From: Melioribacteraceae bacterium
GTDB lineage: Bacteria > Bacteroidota > Ignavibacteria > Ignavibacteriales > Melioribacteraceae
Reading direction: 5' to 3'
Length of the DNA: 64,000 bases
NCBI GenBank assembly: GCA_035362835.1
Contig: DAOSDY010000002.1
Location: 813,692-877,691 of the forward strand
The notes beneath the pieces are model-generated. The model was not told the DNA's origin. It made no database searches and was given only the letters and a program-made list of their open reading frames with translations. Positions within the stretch are counted from its first letter, which is position 1. Each line of letters opens with the position of its first letter. Shown here piece by piece: positions 1 to 7,331 of the stretch. Made by a program: the position numbers and the translations under genes.

Positions 1-443
1 AACATTTTTGCTTTTTCTTCAACCCTGTAATACATTGTTGGAACAGTAACAAGAATATTTAAAAAAGCAGCAAGTATTGCATAAACATAATAAGGATAGA
101 AACTGATAGAAGAAAATATTTTTTCAACCAGGTTACTAAATATAAAAAGTAATAAAAGTATTAAGGAAGAAAGAATTACTATAGCATAGTTAATAGTACC
201 TAAAAAATCTTTTCTTTCATTTTCGGTCTTAAAATCATAATAAAGCCTGTTAATAGATCTTTCAACGGCAAGTGTAAATACAATTGCTAAAATCATTGTA
301 AGTACGGACATAGAGCTAGTAATACCATAATCCGAAGGTGTTAGATACCTGCTGTATATTGGTACAAGAATAAAGCTTGCAATCTTTGGTAGTAAATTAC
401 CAATAGTATAAATAATACTATTCTTAAATAATTTACTGTGCAT
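1..443 (-). CDS. Oligosaccharide flippase (Wzx-like), N-terminal part only
   Basis: The gene starts at the ATG at 441-443 and runs off the left edge, leaving about 147 N-terminal residues. A short basic N-terminus (MHSKLFKNS) is followed by four or so hydrophobic stretches separated by short charged loops, and the early motif PIYSRYLTPSDYG is characteristic of polysaccharide exporters of the MATE/MOP superfamily. Such proteins flip undecaprenyl-linked repeat units across the inner membrane. The position at the end of a nonulosonate/fucose gene cluster fits. The C-terminal two thirds cannot be seen, so an intact gene cannot be confirmed. Confidence 0.8.
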   Translation of the reverse strand, partial: MHSKLFKNSIIYTIGNLLPKIASFILVPIYSRYLTPSDYGITSSMSVLTMILAIVFTLAVERSINRLYYDFKTENERKDFLGTINYAIVILSSLILLLLFIFSNLVEKIFSSISFYPYYVYAILAAFLNILVTVPTMYYRVEEKAKM

Positions 444-491
444 TTGCTATAAAACTATCATTTTTTGAAATGAACTTTATATTTTAAATAA

Positions 492-1139
492 CTAAAGAAC
501 ATAATTTGATTTTCCGCCATCAAAATTTATGGTTACTCCATTCAAGTATTTTATTTCATTCTCTATAATTGACTTGACAAATTTTCCAATCTCTTCTGGC
601 CTTCCTGCCCGCCCCATCGGCAGGGATTCTTCATACTTATTAATATCATTTACTAATGCTATTAACCGGTCTGTTTTTATTGGTCCAGGAGCAATATTTA
701 TACAACTAATATTACGCTTGGCATAAATTTTACTCAAAGATTTGAGCACACTTACAAAGGCAATCCTATATGAATTCGACAAAATCAAATTTGGATTTGG
801 TTCTTTGATATTGAAAGAAGAAATTAAAAAAACGTAACCGTTTTTTTTAATTTCCATTTTTTGAAGTATCAAACAAAAACTAAGAAACAATTGATTAAAA
901 TATTTAATCCAATCGTCTTTAGTGATTTCATAAAAATCTTTACTTGGCGGTCCTCCCGTATTTAATACCAATATATCGGTCCATTTTTCTTTCTCAATTA
1001 AATTTTCCACCTGAGAAAGATTTGCTGTATCTAAAGTAGTACTCGAAGTATTAACTATCGAATAATTTAATTCCGCAAGGCTATCGGATATAGCTTTTCC
1101 AATACCACGTGAGCTAGCTAAAATTATTGCTTTTTTCAT
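492..1139 (-). CDS. Atypical short-chain dehydrogenase/reductase of the nonulosonate cluster
   Basis: A Rossmann-fold SDR of about 215 residues. I start it at the ATG at 1137-1139 because MKKAIILASSRGIGKA is the normal N-terminus of the fold; another ATG lies 21 bp upstream at 1160. The glycine-rich motif is SSRGIG, and NTGGPP replaces the usual NNAG. The position of the YxxxK active site reads YRIAF, so the usual catalytic lysine is absent and the nearest lysine is five residues later (LK). This resembles a known divergent SDR subgroup. It overlaps the NeuB-like gene upstream, so it probably acts on a sugar or keto-acid intermediate of the same pathway, perhaps like PtmA of Campylobacter flagellin glycosylation. 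The substrate is not known. Confidence 0.75.
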   Translation of the reverse strand: MKKAIILASSRGIGKAISDSLAELNYSIVNTSSTTLDTANLSQVENLIEKEKWTDILVLNTGGPPSKDFYEITKDDWIKYFNQLFLSFCLILQKMEIKKNGYVFLISSFNIKEPNPNLILSNSYRIAFVSVLKSLSKIYAKRNISCINIAPGPIKTDRLIALVNDINKYEESLPMGRAGRPEEIGKFVKSIIENEIKYLNGVTINFDGGKSNYVL

Positions 1140-1884
1140 AAGGTATTTTAGCCCTTTCATCTCCCATTTTCTTTTTTAATCCATCCCCAATTGAATCAGG
1201 CAAAACAATTAAATCACTAATAAATTTATTTAACTCTTCCAATCTGACAGCATGCTCTTCATCAGGATGATAACTTGATTCATTACTTTTGACATAGATA
1301 AAAATATCTGTTGGTAAAAAAGCAGTCGAAAGAAAAACTACTTTTAGGTTTGCACAATGATTTCCAAATGCAATTGGGATAGAATATCTTCCCTTTAAAG
1401 TGTTAATCACTTTTAGATTAACTTTATTAATGTCATGAGATATTTGAGTATGTACAAGAGTAATTCTAGAAATAAATTTTTTGAATTTCGAGATAAATTC
1501 GTCAATCTCTTCAAGACTACTCATTCCAGTCGAAACATAAATTCTACTTGCATTACTCTCGATCAGACGATTTAATAAAACAAAATTATTAATATCATTT
1601 CTTATCACTTTGAAAAAATCGATTTTAATTTCATTAAAAAAATCTATTTTATTTGCATCGGCAAGTGCAATGCCGAATTTTTTATTACCACTTTTTATCA
1701 TTTTTGCTGCGTTTCGATAAAATCTATCACTTAATAAAAGTTTTTCTCTACCATTTATATAATAGTCAGGCTCACGTATTTGGAAAGTAATTGCATCAGC
1801 TTTAGTTTTTAATATTGCATCTATGTAGCTGTATGCATAATTCTCGTTTCCAAGATGGTTCAATCCGACTTCACAGATTATCAT
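1114..1884 (-). CDS. Short NeuB-like (sialic acid synthase family) TIM-barrel protein
   Basis: 256 residues matching the catalytic barrel of N-acetylneuraminate/legionaminate synthases: CEVGLNHLGN at residues 4-13 corresponds to the GEIGxNHxG motif, STGMSSLEEI follows mid-protein, and the C-terminal region (HPDEEHAVRLEEL, then GDGLKKKMGDERAK) matches the end of the barrel. Family members condense phosphoenolpyruvate with a hexosamine to give a nine-carbon acid. The C-terminal SAF (antifreeze-like) domain that closes the active site of the standard 340-residue enzyme is missing. A second NeuB-like gene lies two genes upstream, so the two may differ in substrate or one may be non-catalytic. Its start overlaps the stop of the cytidylyltransferase gene (ATGA), which suggests translational coupling. 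Confidence 0.8.
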   Translation of the reverse strand: MIICEVGLNHLGNENYAYSYIDAILKTKADAITFQIREPDYYINGREKLLLSDRFYRNAAKMIKSGNKKFGIALADANKIDFFNEIKIDFFKVIRNDINNFVLLNRLIESNASRIYVSTGMSSLEEIDEFISKFKKFISRITLVHTQISHDINKVNLKVINTLKGRYSIPIAFGNHCANLKVVFLSTAFLPTDIFIYVKSNESSYHPDEEHAVRLEELNKFISDLIVLPDSIGDGLKKKMGDERAKIPYEKSNNFS

Positions 1885-2576
1885 TTTCTACCTTCTTTTA
1901 TGAAATGATTGCGGTGCCTTTCGTATATTGCTTCCAATTGATGAATATCATCGGGACTATCAATTTGATAAAGTTGCCAATCCTCCATCTCGTAAAGCGT
2001 AATTTTACCACCCAAGCGATTCTTATTTTTTTTAAGAATCCAGGGTTTGAAAATATATATTGAACCATTTTCAACATATTGAAAAAAATCTTGACGGCGT
2101 GGACGTTTCAAATAATCATAATTTAAGGGATGAAAATACTTTTTCTTTTTGCTCCAAATAAAATGATGCGCCGGAACACCTGAAAGCAAAGAATCAGCAT
2201 TCTCATTTTTAATCTGAAATATTGCCTTTTTAATATCATCATTCTTTCTTAAAGGAGATGTGGGTTGTAAAAAGACGATGTATTCAATTGGCTCAGTAAT
2301 ATAGTTCAGTGCATGAAACAAAGCAGCATCAGGCATAATAATATCATTTGCCAGTATATCAGGTCGTTTAATAGTCTTTGCTCCAAAACTTACCGCTGTA
2401 TTCAATATTTCATTTGAATCAGATGATACATAAACTGAATCAATTATTCCCGAATTTTGAGCTGAAAGGATTGACCAAGCAATTAATGGTTTATCAATAA
2501 ATTTATAAAGATTTTTGTTTTTTATACCCTTAGATCCACCTCTAGCAGGAATTATTGCAACTATTTTATTTGCCAA
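1881..2576 (-). CDS. CMP-nonulosonate cytidylyltransferase (NeuA/PtmB family)
   Basis: 231 residues. The N-terminal nucleotide-binding motif IIPARGGSKGIKNKN (residues 8-22) is the family signature of acylneuraminate cytidylyltransferases, which activate sialic, legionaminic or pseudaminic acids with CTP for transfer. The motifs PLIAWSI and FLQPTSPLR also match the fold. The length is usual for the family. It lies in a tight run with the two NeuB-like genes (4 bp overlap downstream, 10 bp gap upstream), which fixes the role as nonulosonate activation. Which nonulosonic acid is made cannot be told from the sequence. Confidence 0.88.
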   Translation of the reverse strand: MANKIVAIIPARGGSKGIKNKNLYKFIDKPLIAWSILSAQNSGIIDSVYVSSDSNEILNTAVSFGAKTIKRPDILANDIIMPDAALFHALNYITEPIEYIVFLQPTSPLRKNDDIKKAIFQIKNENADSLLSGVPAHHFIWSKKKKYFHPLNYDYLKRPRRQDFFQYVENGSIYIFKPWILKKNKNRLGGKITLYEMEDWQLYQIDSPDDIHQLEAIYERHRNHFIKEGRK

Positions 2577-2586
2577 TTTTTTCTCC

Positions 2587-3432
2587 TTATTTTCTTAGTC
2601 TTTTTCTGGCTTCAAATTCACTTGGGTAAACAATCTTTTTAGGTTCTCCAATCATCAATTTAATATTTTTTATTCGCTTCGCTAGCATGTCCATTGCTAA
2701 GAGCTCAAGGCTTGCTTTTTGATCAGTTCCCCATAAACTATGCGATAAAGTTATATGTCTTTCAACAATTTTAGCCCCCAGAACGACCGCAACTACAGTT
2801 GGCGTTAAATCTTCCTCATGACCAGAATAACCGATAGTACAGCCATATCGTTCTTTATAAAAGGGTATTAAACTTAAATTTAATTCGTTTGTTGGGGCAG
2901 GATAACTTGAGTTTGTATGTAATAGAATTGGATTACAGCCATTTTTTAAAAATAGATTTACAGCAATATCCACCTCTTTCAAAGTTGACATGCCTGTAGA
3001 TAATAATACCTGTTTCCCTGTTTTGGCCACCTGTAATAATAATTCATGATTTGTAACCATTGCTGAAGGAATTTTTATAAATGGGATCGAATATTTCATG
3101 ATAAATTCAAGACTCGGTATATCCCATACTGAAGCTGTCCAGTCCAGTGGTTTTTCCTGACAATAATTATTTAAATAATCGTATTCACTTTCATTGAATT
3201 CAATTCTTTTTTTATAATCTAGATACGTAATTCGTCCCCATGGGGTATCTCTCATTATATTCTTTTGTTCTTCTGGTACACACAATTCAGGAGTTCTTTT
3301 TTGAAATTTTGCACAATTCCATCCACACGCATGCACAGCATCAATCAATTTCTTTGCAATTTGTATATCACCATTATGATTGATACCGATTTCTCCTATT
3401 AGGTAAGGTGTTTCCAATATTTCAAAATCCAT
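2587..3432 (-). CDS. N-acetylneuraminate/legionaminate synthase family protein lacking the SAF domain
   Basis: 281 residues with the NeuB barrel motifs: GEIGINHNGD (13-22), KFQKRTPE, LDWTASVWD, FIKIPSAMVTN, LLSTGMSTLKEV, LLHTNSSYPAP, IGYSGHE and the metal/substrate motif VERHITLSHSLWGTDQKAS. Predicted reaction: phosphoenolpyruvate plus an N-acyl hexosamine gives a nonulosonic acid. It ends at EARKRLRK, where classical NeuB proteins continue into the SAF domain. All visible catalytic-barrel motifs are conserved, so this is the likelier active synthase of the two in the cluster. It is probably the first gene of the four-gene nonulosonate operon; an 89 bp gap separates it from the epimerase gene upstream. 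Confidence 0.87.
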   Translation of the reverse strand: MDFEILETPYLIGEIGINHNGDIQIAKKLIDAVHACGWNCAKFQKRTPELCVPEEQKNIMRDTPWGRITYLDYKKRIEFNESEYDYLNNYCQEKPLDWTASVWDIPSLEFIMKYSIPFIKIPSAMVTNHELLLQVAKTGKQVLLSTGMSTLKEVDIAVNLFLKNGCNPILLHTNSSYPAPTNELNLSLIPFYKERYGCTIGYSGHEEDLTPTVVAVVLGAKIVERHITLSHSLWGTDQKASLELLAMDMLAKRIKNIKLMIGEPKKIVYPSEFEARKRLRK

Positions 3433-3521
3433 CCAATCCTCAATTTATATTAGTATGCCAGATATATTATTTAATAAGAAGAAGTAAAATAATTTTTTAA
3501 ATTCCTTATAATTATAAAAAG

Positions 3522-4445
3522 TTAACACATTATTTGAAATAATTTAAAAAGTCCATTAATAAAATCTGTTTTGGGTTTATACCCGAGCTCATTTCTGATC
3601 AGACTTATATCCGCATAACTATGTTTGATATCCCCTGGTTTAGATTTATTATAAATAGGAATTATATTTTTTGTTGACAACGAATTTAATTGTTTTACTA
3701 ACTCATTTAATGTTATCGGATTCGATGTAGCACAATTCATTGTAAGCCAGGATTGATACATCATACTTATTGCTAATATATTGGCTTCAACAACATTTTC
3801 TACATAAGTAAAATCCCTGCTTTGGGTACCATCTCCATAAATTACGGGCTGACGGTTTTCCATAAATGCTTTAATAAATTTTGGGATTACAGCTGAATAT
3901 TCTGAATTGGGATCCTGCCGTGGTCCAAATACATTGAAATAACGCAATGCTATGGTCTCAAGTCCATAAATTTCGCTATACACTTTGCAGAAATACTCGC
4001 CGGTTAATTTTGATACTGCGTACGGTGACAAAGGATTTGGCTTAAGACCTTCATGTTTAGGAAGTTCAGTTGAATTACCATAAACAGAGGAAGATGATGC
4101 AAAAATCAGCCGCCGAACGCCATTAAGTCTAGCTGCCTCCAAAATATTTAGAGTACCACTTATATTAACTTCGTTTGTTGATAGAGGATCGTTAATTGAA
4201 CGAGGCACTGATGGAAGTGCAGCCTGATGAAGTATTACCTCAATTCCCTTTACCGAATTTTCAACCGTTGTGTAGTTTCGTATATCTCCTTCTATCAATT
4301 CAATATCTTTAAAAAATTCCTGAATATTCTCTCTTTTCCCTGTTGAGAAATTGTCCAAAATTCTTACTGAGTGATTACGCTTTAGTAATTCATCAACAAT
4401 ATTTGAGCCGATAAATCCAGCGCCGCCCGTAACTAATATTTTCAT
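3522..4445 (-). CDS. NAD-dependent nucleotide-sugar C4 epimerase (WbpP/GalE-like)
   Basis: 307 residues of an extended SDR. The NAD-binding motif GGAGFIGS is at 7-14, SSSVYG near 118-123, and the catalytic pair is Y142/K146 (YAVSK). The segment RYFNVFGPRQDPNSEYSAVIP is typical of UDP-GlcNAc/UDP-GlcNAcA 4-epimerases of the WbpP type. It would supply a galacto-configured UDP sugar for the surface polysaccharide. The stop codon lies directly against the start of the next gene in the run (fcl is upstream, ending at 4446), so the two are co-transcribed. Exact substrate preference is uncertain. Confidence 0.85.
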   Translation of the reverse strand: MKILVTGGAGFIGSNIVDELLKRNHSVRILDNFSTGKRENIQEFFKDIELIEGDIRNYTTVENSVKGIEVILHQAALPSVPRSINDPLSTNEVNISGTLNILEAARLNGVRRLIFASSSSVYGNSTELPKHEGLKPNPLSPYAVSKLTGEYFCKVYSEIYGLETIALRYFNVFGPRQDPNSEYSAVIPKFIKAFMENRQPVIYGDGTQSRDFTYVENVVEANILAISMMYQSWLTMNCATSNPITLNELVKQLNSLSTKNIIPIYNKSKPGDIKHSYADISLIRNELGYKPKTDFINGLFKLFQIMC

Positions 4446-5393
4446 TTATTTTTCAATAAATTGTTTATATGTTTTTTCTAATCCGTCTTTTAATTCAGTT
4501 TTGTAATTCCACCCTAGAATGGTAAAACGAGAAACATCCAAGAGTTTTTTTGGCGTACCATCCGGTTTGGAATTGTCAAATCTTAATACGCCTTGATAAT
4601 TCGTTACAGTTTTAATTAATTCAGCAAGTTCTTTAATTGTGACGTCTTGTCCTGTTCCAATATTAAGGTGTGTAATTTCTTTTTCATAGATACATTTCGC
4701 ATCAATTTTCTGAATTAGGAAATAAACAGCATCTGCCAGATCATCTACATACATAAATTCTCTTCTAGGAGTACCTGTTCCCCACACTTCAACATACTCT
4801 GCATTATTAACTTTAGCTTCGTGGAATTTCCTTATAAGTGCCGGAAGTACATGAGAAGTTTCGAGATCATAATTATCATTTGGACCGTAGAGGTTTGTCG
4901 GCATTACGGAAAAGAAATTGCATCCATACTGACGGTAATAATTTTCGCAAAGTTTTATACCGGCTATCTTAGCAATTGCGTAAGGTTCGTTTGTAGGTTC
5001 CAGCGGACCAGTTAGAAGGTATTCCTCTTTAATCGGCTGGGGGCAATTCCGCGGGTAGATGCATGAACTTCCAAGAAAGATTAGCTTTTTAACTCCATGA
5101 AGATAAGATGCATGGATAATGTTGGATTGGATCATCAGGTTATCATAAAGGAATTCTGCGCGGTAGGTATTATTTGCAAGAATACCTCCGACCTTTGCAG
5201 CTGCGATGATAACGTATTCGGGTTTTTCGGTTTCGAAAAAATCGTTTACAGCCTGCTGGTTCCGGAGGTCGAGCTGTTCGAAGGTTCTTGTAACGATATT
5301 TGTGAATCTTTCGGAAGTAAATTTCCTCATTAGGGCTGAGCCAACCATCCCAGTATGACCGGCGATGTAGAGTTTTGAGTTTGTGTTAATCAT
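4446..5393 (-). CDS. fcl: GDP-L-fucose synthase
   Basis: 315 residues. This bifunctional epimerase/reductase turns GDP-4-keto-6-deoxymannose into GDP-L-fucose with NADPH. The binding motif GHTGMVG is at 12-18, the segment GSSCIYPRNCPQPIKEEYL near 109-126 is diagnostic for the family, and the catalytic Y138/K142 sit in EPYAIAK. It works with gmd (5856-7007), which lies just upstream but is separated from it here by a four-helix-bundle gene and word-A repeats. The two steps are normally adjacent, so the intervening 460 bp looks like an insertion into the operon. Confidence 0.93.
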   Translation of the reverse strand: MINTNSKLYIAGHTGMVGSALMRKFTSERFTNIVTRTFEQLDLRNQQAVNDFFETEKPEYVIIAAAKVGGILANNTYRAEFLYDNLMIQSNIIHASYLHGVKKLIFLGSSCIYPRNCPQPIKEEYLLTGPLEPTNEPYAIAKIAGIKLCENYYRQYGCNFFSVMPTNLYGPNDNYDLETSHVLPALIRKFHEAKVNNAEYVEVWGTGTPRREFMYVDDLADAVYFLIQKIDAKCIYEKEITHLNIGTGQDVTIKELAELIKTVTNYQGVLRFDNSKPDGTPKKLLDVSRFTILGWNYKTELKDGLEKTYKQFIEK

Positions 5394-5447
5394 AGTAGTA
5401 ACAAAGTTACAAGGTTACAATGTGACAAAGTCACAAAGAGACAAGGA
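5394..5447 (+). repeat. Word-A array, 3' flank of the intact four-helix-bundle gene
   Basis: About 54 bp of degenerate 8-bp units of the form GTNACAAR (for example GTTACAAG, GTGACAAA, GTCACAAA), filling the gap between fcl and the four-helix-bundle gene. The inverted counterpart lies at 5820-5854 on the other side of that gene. Confidence 0.85.
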
Positions 5448-5813
5448 TTATTTATTTAGATATTTAATTAATCCATAGAGTTGAGCTCGCAACTCATTAA
5501 GTTGATTTATTAATTTTTCTAGTTCGGTTACTGATATATAATTTAATTCGTTTGAAATAATTAGCTGAGTTTCAATTTCTGACATTGAGCCTGATGCAAT
5601 ATATAAAAACTGTACAAATTCTTTTTTTGAATGACGTGCACTCCCTTCCGCAATATTCGAAGGGACCGAAACAGCTGCTCTTCGCAATTGAGATGTAAGA
5701 CCATACAATTCATTACTCGGGAAACTACTTGAAAGATCATAAATATATTTTACTAGTTGAATCGAATTTTTCCATAAGTCTAAGTCTCTATGTGTCTTAT
5801 GTACCTTTTCCAT
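5448..5813 (-). CDS. Four-helix-bundle protein, S23/IVP family (type 1, intact copy)
   Basis: 121 residues from the ATG at 5811-5813 (a TTG six bases upstream is less likely; two broken copies elsewhere have the same 121-codon span). The sequence is all-helical, with the family signature RRAAVSVPSNIAEGSARHSK at about 46-65 and a following FLYIASGS..EIETQL helix. Relatives include proteins encoded in 23S rRNA intervening sequences and the Avd accessory protein of diversity-generating retroelements; most have no known function, and basic pentamer-forming RNA-binding is known for Avd. It sits between fcl and gmd, splitting an expected operon, and is bracketed by inverted word-A arrays. Two broken near-copies lie at 8783-9148 and 11952-12317. 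Confidence 0.88.
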   Translation of the reverse strand: MEKVHKTHRDLDLWKNSIQLVKYIYDLSSSFPSNELYGLTSQLRRAAVSVPSNIAEGSARHSKKEFVQFLYIASGSMSEIETQLIISNELNYISVTELEKLINQLNELRAQLYGLIKYLNK

Positions 5814-5819
5814 CCCCAA

Positions 5820-5854
5820 CTCTGTTACTTTGTATCTTTGTCACTTTGTTACCT
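5820..5854 (-). repeat. Inverted word-A array, 5' flank of the intact four-helix-bundle gene
   Basis: Reads CTTTGTNAC-like on the plus strand (TGTTACTTTG, CTTTGTCAC, TTTGTTACC), the reverse complement of the word-A array at 5394-5447. The gene therefore sits inside an imperfect inverted repeat, like cargo between terminal inverted repeats. Confidence 0.82.
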
Positions 5855-5855
5855 T

Positions 5856-7007
5856 CTAATATCCTCTCTTCACAACCTTTTCCAGATCCGATTTCATCAT
5901 AATCTTAATAAGTTCTTCAAACTTTACTTTCGGCTCCCAGCCGAGCTTTTGTTTTGCCTTTGAGTAATCGCCTATTAGAAGATCGACCTCTGTCGGGCGG
6001 TAGTAGACTGGGTCAATGGCAACGACAGGAGTACCGGGGGTAAGTGAGCGGTGATCTGTAATCAGTGATCTGTGATCGGTAGTGGGTTGGATGATTGGTT
6101 GATTGGTTAACTCAGATTCTGAAACAAGTTCAGAATGACAGAAACCTTTAATAACTCCGACTTCTTTTTCGGCTTTCCCATGCCATTCGAGTTCTATGCC
6201 GGCTTCTTTAAAAGCAAGCTCGCAGAATTCCCTTATAGTATGGGTTTCACCGGTTGCCAGGACAAAATCCTCAGGTTCAGGATGCTGAAGAATTCTCCAC
6301 ATTCCTTCGCAGTATTCGGGCGCAAAACCCCAATCCCTTTTAGCATCTAGATTACCGAGTGTGACTTTCTTCTGAAGACCAAACACAATTCTAGAAACTG
6401 CCCTTGTAATTTTTCTGGTTACAAAAGTTTCCCCTCTTCTTGGAGACTCATGGTTAAACAGAATTCCATTAACGGCATAGAGTCCATAAGCTTCTCTATA
6501 GTTTTTGACTATCCAGTATCCGTAAAGTTTAGCAACCCCGTACGGAGACCTCGGGTAAAAAGGAGTATTCTCATTCTGCGGCGTTTCCTGGACTTTACCA
6601 AACAGTTCTGAAGTAGAAGCCTGATAAAACTTGGTATGTTTAATCAATCCGGTTTCCCTTATTGCATCTAAAAACCGTAGCGTACCGAGTGCATCTACCT
6701 GGGCAGTATAATCCGGCACTTCAAAAGAGACTTTAACATGGCTCTGCGCCGCAAGATTGTAAATCTCATCGGGACCAATTTTCTCAAGCAACCGGTTTAA
6801 ATTGCTCGTATCAACAACGTCGCCATAGTGAAGAAACAGTTTCCTGCCACTTATTTCCGGATCATTATAGAGGTGGTCAATTCTTCCAGTATTAAAAGAG
6901 CTGCTTCTTCGAATAATGCCGTGAACTTCATAGCCTTTACCTAGGAGAATCTCAGTTAAGTAGCTTCCGTCCTGACCGGTAATGCCTGTTATTAGGGCTT
7001 TTTTCAT
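5856..7007 (-). CDS. gmd: GDP-mannose 4,6-dehydratase with a repeat-derived insertion
   Basis: 383 residues. It converts GDP-D-mannose to GDP-4-keto-6-deoxymannose, the first step to GDP-L-fucose. The motif TGITGQDGSYL is at 7-17, the catalytic set includes S133/E134 and Y156/K160 (SPYGVAK), and the C-terminal PVYYRPTEVDLLIGD and KLGWEPKV segments are family hallmarks. Residues about 288-322 have no counterpart in normal Gmd and read like translated intergenic repeats (CHSELVSESE, then TNQPIIQP, then TDHRSLITDHRSL). The frame is kept through the insertion, and it falls on a surface loop region just before the conserved PVYYRPTEVD segment, so the enzyme may still work. A B-A repeat block follows upstream of the start. 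Confidence 0.93.
   Translation of the reverse strand: MKKALITGITGQDGSYLTEILLGKGYEVHGIIRRSSSFNTGRIDHLYNDPEISGRKLFLHYGDVVDTSNLNRLLEKIGPDEIYNLAAQSHVKVSFEVPDYTAQVDALGTLRFLDAIRETGLIKHTKFYQASTSELFGKVQETPQNENTPFYPRSPYGVAKLYGYWIVKNYREAYGLYAVNGILFNHESPRRGETFVTRKITRAVSRIVFGLQKKVTLGNLDAKRDWGFAPEYCEGMWRILQHPEPEDFVLATGETHTIREFCELAFKEAGIELEWHGKAEKEVGVIKGFCHSELVSESELTNQPIIQPTTDHRSLITDHRSLTPGTPVVAIDPVYYRPTEVDLLIGDYSKAKQKLGWEPKVKFEELIKIMMKSDLEKVVKRGY
6042..6146 (+). repeat. Repeat insertion inside gmd
   Basis: About 105 bp inside the gmd reading frame made of three pieces in plus-strand order: word D1 (GTGATCTGTAATC, AGTGATCTGTGATCGG), a word-C piece (TTGGATGATTGG, TTGATTGG), and a palindrome-like GATTCTGAAACAAGTTCAGAATGAC element of a kind widely scattered in Bacteroidota genomes (shown here broken: GATTCTGAAAC / AAGTTCAGAATGAC). 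The length is a multiple of three, so gmd stays open. Confidence 0.8.
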
Positions 7008-7014
7008 GTCTATT

Positions 7015-7290
7015 TAGTTCTTGGTTAGTTGTTCGTAGTTAAGAGAAAGTAACAAAGTTACAAGGTGACAAAGTTACAAAGGGGAAATGAATATTTGCTT
7101 GAGTGCATGAATGCTTTGATGCATGATAAAAATTCGTAATACACATAGACACTTTCAATAAGTTATACGGTAATTTTCAGTTTGTTTTCAATTATACAAG
7201 CAACAAAGCATCCAAGCATAGCGATCATAAATCCATCATTCCAACTTTCCATTATTCCATCTTTCCAACTTTCTATCCTTCCCTACTGAT
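7015..7290 (+). repeat. Repeat block between gmd and the sugar dehydrogenase gene
   Basis: The 324 bp gap 7008-7331 holds no gene. From left to right: word B (GTTCTTGGTTAG), word A (GTAACAAAGTTACAAG and on), a word-C-like stretch (TTGCTTGAGTGCATGAATGC) at about 7092-7125, about 75 bp of plain AT-rich DNA, then an inverted C-like stretch (AAGCATCCAAGCATAG) and an inverted E-like stretch (CATTCCAACTTTCCATTATT) at about 7197-7285. The layout is the same word/inverted-word bracket seen around four-helix-bundle genes, but with nothing coding inside. Confidence 0.75.
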
Positions 7291-7331
7291 TTCTTACCAC
7301 TTACTACTGCCTACTTACTACTTCGACTCCC

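Noticed and set aside
597..625. GC-rich palindrome CCTGCCCGCCCCATCGGCAG within the SDR gene as an inserted repeat
   Set aside because: It codes for LPMGRAGRPEEIG, which is the normal SDR segment at that place, so no insertion is needed.
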